A stretch of 64,000 nucleotides of DNA from Rhodosalinus sp041365695. Lineage in GTDB: Bacteria > Pseudomonadota > Alphaproteobacteria > Rhodobacterales > Rhodobacteraceae. Positions 60,609-64,000 of the stretch are shown piece after piece. Below the pieces are notes generated by a model. It was not told the DNA's origin. It did no database searches and saw only the letters and a list, made by a program, of their open reading frames with translations. A program made the translations under genes and the position numbers. Each line of letters begins with the position of its first letter. Position 1 is the first letter of the stretch. The DNA lies in the NCBI RefSeq assembly GCF_041365695.1, contig NZ_JBGFSJ010000005.1, positions 124,001 to 188,000 on the forward strand. The letters are read 5' to 3'.

Positions 60609-61438
60609 GCTCGGTCTTCTCGCCCTGGTACCGCTGGTCGGGCCGGCGCGATCCCGAGAACCACGTCTGCATCAACGTGGCCACCTACGGGCCCGGCGGG
60701 CGCTTCACCATGACCGACCGGGGCCGCAGCGCGCTTCGCAAGAGCCGCGACAGTTTCCGCGTCGGCCCCTCGGCGATGCACTGGCAAGCGGGCGAACTCG
60801 TCATCGACGTGAACGAGATCTCCGCCCCGCCGGTGATCTCGCGGGTGCGGGGACAGATCCGGGTGAAGCCCGCCGCCCTGAGCGACCGCGAACTTCTGCT
60901 GACGGAGGACGGCGCCCATGTCTGGCGGCCCTTCGCCCCCAATGCCGGGATCGAGGTCGCGCTGGACGCGCCGGGATGGCAGTGGTCGGGGCACGGCTAC
61001 TTCGACGCGAATTTCGGCAGCCGGGCGCTGGAGGAGGATTTCGCCTACTGGACCTGGGGGCGCTTCCCGACCCGGAAGGGCGCCACCTGCTTCTACGACG
61101 CCACGCGCCTCGACGGCAGCGAGTTGGCGCAGGCGATCCACTTCGACGAGTCCGGCGGGGCGGAACTGGTGGAGCCGCATCCCAAGGCGCCGCTCAAGCG
61201 CCCCTTCTGGATGGTCCGCCGCGAGACGCGCGCCGATGCGGGCTACCGGCCGCGGCAGGTGCTCGCCATGCTCGACGCGCCCTTCTACAACCGCTCGGCG
61301 GTGCGCACGCGCCTCGACGGGGAAGAGACGGTGGGCGTGCACGAGGCGCTGGACCTCACCCGATTCCGCTCGCCGCTTCTCAAGCCAATGCTCGCCGTCC
61401 GGGTCCCGCGCCGCGCCGGCTGGCGCTTTCCGGACTAG
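60509..61438 (+). CDS. crtC: Hydroxyneurosporene synthase (carotenoid 1,2-hydratase) CrtC, start unclear
   Basis: Hydrates the psi end of neurosporene and related carotenoids. Homology begins at NFDIDVPPNGYAWWYIDGI and continues through SVIGFIGSVFSPWYRWSGR, GHGYFDANFGSRALEEDFAYW, RFPTRKGATCFYDA and FRSPLLKPMLAVRVPRR. The frame has no ATG, GTG, TTG or CTG near this point; the first ATG is at 60710, well inside the conserved domain. It lies in the -1 frame of crtD. Coordinates mark the first homologous codon, not a proven start. Confidence 0.85.
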   Translation, partial: NFDIDVPPNGYAWWYIDGISDDGRRAVSVIGFIGSVFSPWYRWSGRRDPENHVCINVATYGPGGRFTMTDRGRSALRKSRDSFRVGPSAMHWQAGELVIDVNEISAPPVISRVRGQIRVKPAALSDRELLLTEDGAHVWRPFAPNAGIEVALDAPGWQWSGHGYFDANFGSRALEEDFAYWTWGRFPTRKGATCFYDATRLDGSELAQAIHFDESGGAELVEPHPKAPLKRPFWMVRRETRADAGYRPRQVLAMLDAPFYNRSAVRTRLDGEETVGVHEALDLTRFRSPLLKPMLAVRVPRRAGWRFPD

Positions 61439-61917
61439 CTGGCGAATTCCGGAGGATTGGCGGCGATGTCGGGGTTGCGGCGCCACACCGCGAGATTGAG
61501 CGCGGCGGCGATGCTGACCCACACCAGGTAGGGCAGGAAAAGCGCCCCGGCGAGCGGTACGACCTGCCAGAGCGCCGCCATGCAGGCCGCGACCGACAGC
61601 CAGAGCGCGCCGAGCACTGCCATGCCGAGCTTGATCCGCCGCAACCCGAAGAAGACCGGCGTCCAGAGGCCGTTGAGCGCGATCTGAAGTCCCCAGAGCG
61701 CCATGGCGAGGCCGCTGTCAGGTTCGACCGCGGCAAGGGCCGCGGCGCTCGACATGCAGATGTAAAGCGCGGTCCAGGCGACCGGGAACATCCAGTCCGG
61801 CGGGGTCCACCAGGGTTTCGAAAGGTCGCGATACCACGATCCCGGCGGGAAGAGCCCGCCGGTCGACCCCGCGGCAAAGCAGGCCGCGAGGAAAATCGCG
61901 AAGAGAACGAAATCCAT
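61435..61917 (-). CDS. tspO: TspO tryptophan-rich sensory protein
   Basis: 160 residues, five membrane helices, TspO/MBR family. LSKPWWTPPDWMFPVAWTALYICM and QIALNGLWTPVFFGLRR are family hallmarks. Outer-membrane porphyrin-binding protein; in Rhodobacter it tunes photosynthesis gene expression with oxygen. Encoded between crtC (convergent, 4-base overlap) and crtB, the usual place. Confidence 0.94.
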   Translation of the reverse strand: MDFVLFAIFLAACFAAGSTGGLFPPGSWYRDLSKPWWTPPDWMFPVAWTALYICMSSAAALAAVEPDSGLAMALWGLQIALNGLWTPVFFGLRRIKLGMAVLGALWLSVAACMAALWQVVPLAGALFLPYLVWVSIAAALNLAVWRRNPDIAANPPEFAS

Positions 61918-61922
61918 GCAGG

Positions 61923-62963
61923 CTAGCTAGCCCGCGGCATCCGCTGCATCAAGGGCCGCGCACGCTCGAGCTCATGCGCCTTCGCGCGCGCGAGCGTCGC
62001 GTAAAGCTTGTCCGACCAATCGGCGCGCCGCGTCTCCGGCGCCGCGGCAGCCTCGACCAGGAAGGCCGTCTCCGGCAACGGGCGCGCGTAAAGCAGCGGC
62101 GAGACCGGCATCACCATCGTGGCCGAGGCGCGCAGGATGGCGAGGCTCGCCCAGCCGAGTTTCTCCGCGCCGCTCGTCCGGGCCCGCGTGCCGACACTGT
62201 CATGCCCTGCGCGCGCGACACGCCCGCCGATCCCCGCGTAGATGTAACGCGCCGCGAAGATGCCCGGCCGCGCCCCGCGCGGAAGGCGCGTTACCCCGGC
62301 CTCCGAGCGGGCGTAGAGCGTGTCGGCCTCCCGCAGAAGCCTGCGCACGATGGCGCGAAGCTGCGGGGAGGCGTCCGGGTCGGAGAGGAACGCGTCCGGA
62401 TCGAGCCCGGCCTCGACGAGCCAGGCGGTGGGCAGGTAAAGCCGCCCCTCGCGCGCGTCCTCGCCGACATCGCGGCAGATGTTCGTGAGCTGCATCGCCA
62501 CGCCGAGATCGCACGCCCGCGCAAGCGCGCCCCTGTCGCGCACGCCCATCAGCACGCACATCATCGCGCCCACGGCCGACGCGACCCGCGCGGAATAGGC
62601 GCAAAGCTCCGAGAAGCTGTCGTATCGCCGCTCCAGCGCGTCCCAGGCAAATCCCTCGAGCAGCGCCTCGGGCAGCGCGCGCGGCATGTCCGTGTCGGCC
62701 ACCATGGCGGCGAAGGCGCGATCCTCGGGCGCGTTGCGCGGCCGCCCGTCGTAGACGAGCGAAAGGCGCTCCTGCAGGCCGTCCACCGCGGAGGCCTTGG
62801 CATCCTGGAGATCCACGGCGTCGTCGGCCAGCCGGCAGAACGCGTAGAGCGCGAGCGCCTTGTCGCGCACGTCGCGCGGCAGAAGCCGCGATGCCGTGTG
62901 GAAACTGCGCGACCCGTGCCGTATCGCCCGGGTGCAGTGGTCGAGATCCGCAGGCGCGATCAC
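61923..62963 (-). CDS. crtB: Phytoene synthase CrtB
   Basis: Head-to-head condensation of two GGPP to phytoene. Asp-rich motifs AFCRLADDAVD (about 45-55) and QLTNICRDVGEDAREGRLYLP (about 166-186). 346 residues. The GTG at 62963 overlaps the crtI stop (GTGA). Confidence 0.94.
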   Translation of the reverse strand: MIAPADLDHCTRAIRHGSRSFHTASRLLPRDVRDKALALYAFCRLADDAVDLQDAKASAVDGLQERLSLVYDGRPRNAPEDRAFAAMVADTDMPRALPEALLEGFAWDALERRYDSFSELCAYSARVASAVGAMMCVLMGVRDRGALARACDLGVAMQLTNICRDVGEDAREGRLYLPTAWLVEAGLDPDAFLSDPDASPQLRAIVRRLLREADTLYARSEAGVTRLPRGARPGIFAARYIYAGIGGRVARAGHDSVGTRARTSGAEKLGWASLAILRASATMVMPVSPLLYARPLPETAFLVEAAAAPETRRADWSDKLYATLARAKAHELERARPLMQRMPRAS

Positions 62964-64000
62964 GCCGTCACCTGCACGGGATCGGGCACGAGCTTGTCCA
63001 GCACCTCGGCGGAAGAGACGACGCCCGGCAACCCCGCGCCGGGATGCGTGCCCGCGCCGGCGAGATAGAGGCCCTCGGCCTCCTCGCTCACGTTGTGGGG
63101 CCGGAACCACGCGCTTTGAAGGATGCGCGGCTCGATCGAGAACCCGCTGCCCAGGGGCGAGAGGTACCGGTCGCGGAACTCCTCGGGGGTGAAGATCAGT
63201 TCTGCGCTCAGGTGATCCTCGAAGCCGGGGATCGTGTCCTGGAGCACCTTCGCGACCTTCGCGCGATAGGCATCGCGCATCGTCGACCAGTCCACCGGAT
63301 CGGCATGTCCCAGATGCGGGACGGGCGAAAGGACATAGAAGGTGTCGCCGCCCTCGGGTGCCACGGTGGGATCGGTGACCGAGGGTCGGTGCAGGTAGAG
63401 GCTCATGTCGTCCGCCAGGTGCCCCTTGAGGAAGATGTCCTTCAGAAGCCCCTCGTAGCGCGGCCCGGAAAGGATCGTGTGGTGTCCCACGTCCTTCCAC
63501 ATCCCCGCGGTGCCCTTCGTGCCGAAATACCAGACGAACAGGCCCATCGACCACCGGCGCGACCCGATCTTGCGGTCGGACCAGCGGCGCTTCGGCGCGT
63601 TGCGCAGCAGCCGGGTATAGGTGTGCCCCGCATCGGCGTTCGACACGACGACGGAGGCCGGCAGCGTCTCGCCGTCGGTCAGGCGCACGCCCGCGGCGCG
63701 ACCATCCCGGACGAGGATCTCGTCGGCTTCGGCGCCGTGGCGGATCAGCCCGCCCTGTTCCGTCACCACCTTGGCCATCGCGTCGGCGATCGCCTGGACG
63801 CCCCCGATCGCGTAATGCACGCCGAACTGCTTCTCGAGGTGGCTCACGAGCGCGTACATCGAGGTCACGTGCATCGGATCGCCGCCGATGAAGAGGGGAT
63901 GGAACGACAGCGCCATGCGCAACCGCTCGTCCTTCACCCGCTTGCGGGCGAGGCCCAGGATCGACTGGTCCGCCCGAAGCAGCGCGAATTCCGGCAGCAC
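62960..64000 (-). CDS. crtI: Phytoene desaturase CrtI, N-terminal part beyond window
   Basis: FAD-dependent desaturase converting phytoene to neurosporene or further. The visible 346 C-terminal residues include FHPLFIGGDPMHVTSMYALV, VVSNADAGHTYTRLLR, FSIEPRILQSAWFRPHN and the FAD motif GLYLAGAGTHPGAGLPGVVSSAEV. About 150-170 N-terminal residues, with the first FAD fold, lie past the right edge. Confidence 0.96.
   Translation of the reverse strand: MLPEFALLRADQSILGLARKRVKDERLRMALSFHPLFIGGDPMHVTSMYALVSHLEKQFGVHYAIGGVQAIADAMAKVVTEQGGLIRHGAEADEILVRDGRAAGVRLTDGETLPASVVVSNADAGHTYTRLLRNAPKRRWSDRKIGSRRWSMGLFVWYFGTKGTAGMWKDVGHHTILSGPRYEGLLKDIFLKGHLADDMSLYLHRPSVTDPTVAPEGGDTFYVLSPVPHLGHADPVDWSTMRDAYRAKVAKVLQDTIPGFEDHLSAELIFTPEEFRDRYLSPLGSGFSIEPRILQSAWFRPHNVSEEAEGLYLAGAGTHPGAGLPGVVSSAEVLDKLVPDPVQVTA

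Overview
The window is GC-rich DNA from an alphaproteobacterium, almost certainly a member of the Rhodobacterales (Rhodobacteraceae/Roseobacteraceae group). The main evidence is a large photosynthesis gene cluster (about 20-64 kb) with the gene order, gene neighbours and TGT-N12-ACA (PpsR/CrtJ) operators typical of that order. It encodes a type II reaction centre, LH1 antenna, bacteriochlorophyll a synthesis and the spheroidene-type carotenoid route. The only ring-E cyclase seen is the O2-dependent AcsF with its partner BciE. The puf operon ends in a membrane-bound reaction-centre cytochrome with only three CXXCH sites. Genus cannot be assigned from the sequence alone.

Left flank (1-12.2 kb): a truncated dnaK behind a good sigma-32-type promoter, an AlkB-family repair enzyme, an SH3-domain periplasmic protein and an ABC-2 polysaccharide-export permease. 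A rightward surface-glycan cluster follows: cysQ, galU, galE, two tandem paralogous glycosyltransferases, a GT14 (Branch-type) glycosyltransferase and a two-domain sulfotransferase. Pairing a PAPS-using sulfotransferase with the PAP phosphatase CysQ suggests that the organism makes a sulfated surface glycan. The first of the tandem glycosyltransferases has no usable start codon in frame.

Housekeeping block (12.1-16 kb, leftward): rnd, lptC, lptA, lptB, hpf, ptsN, a conserved alphaproteobacterial arrangement for LPS transport, ribosome hibernation and nitrogen PTS. From 16.6 to 19.8 kb lie three exopolysaccharide genes: an ExoY-like priming transferase, a divergent BY-kinase-like ATPase without a tyrosine tail, and a Wzz/GumC-type co-polymerase.

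Photosynthesis cluster, part 1 (20.1-35.7 kb, leftward): bchF-bchN-bchB-bchH-bchL-bchM-lhaA-puhA-puhB-puhC-bciE-acsF-puhE-hemA, mostly with overlapping start and stop codons, which looks like one superoperon. Two copies of a palindromic repeat sit here: one between bchL and bchH, and one in frame inside bchB. Part 2 (35.7-42.3 kb, rightward): the regulators ppaA (B12-binding antirepressor) and ppsR (repressor), then bchG-bch2-bchP-idi. Two perfect PpsR boxes bracket the bchG start codon.

A short non-photosynthetic insert (42.3-45.6 kb) carries a ZIP metal transporter and a small aromatic-degradation unit (3-hydroxybenzoate 6-hydroxylase-like enzyme, fumarylpyruvate hydrolase-like enzyme, MarR regulator). 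Part 3 (45.7-58.9 kb, leftward) is crtE-crtF-bchC-bchX-(47-aa ORF)-bchY-(30-aa ORF)-bchZ-pufQ-pufB-pufA-pufL-pufM-pufC-dxs. Part 4 is crtD-crtC rightward, then tspO, crtB and a truncated crtI leftward. crtC also has no recognisable start codon and lies in the -1 frame of crtD. The two tiny ORFs beside bchY are the least explained coding signals in the window. The 47-aa one sits behind a near-perfect Shine-Dalgarno and overlaps both neighbours.
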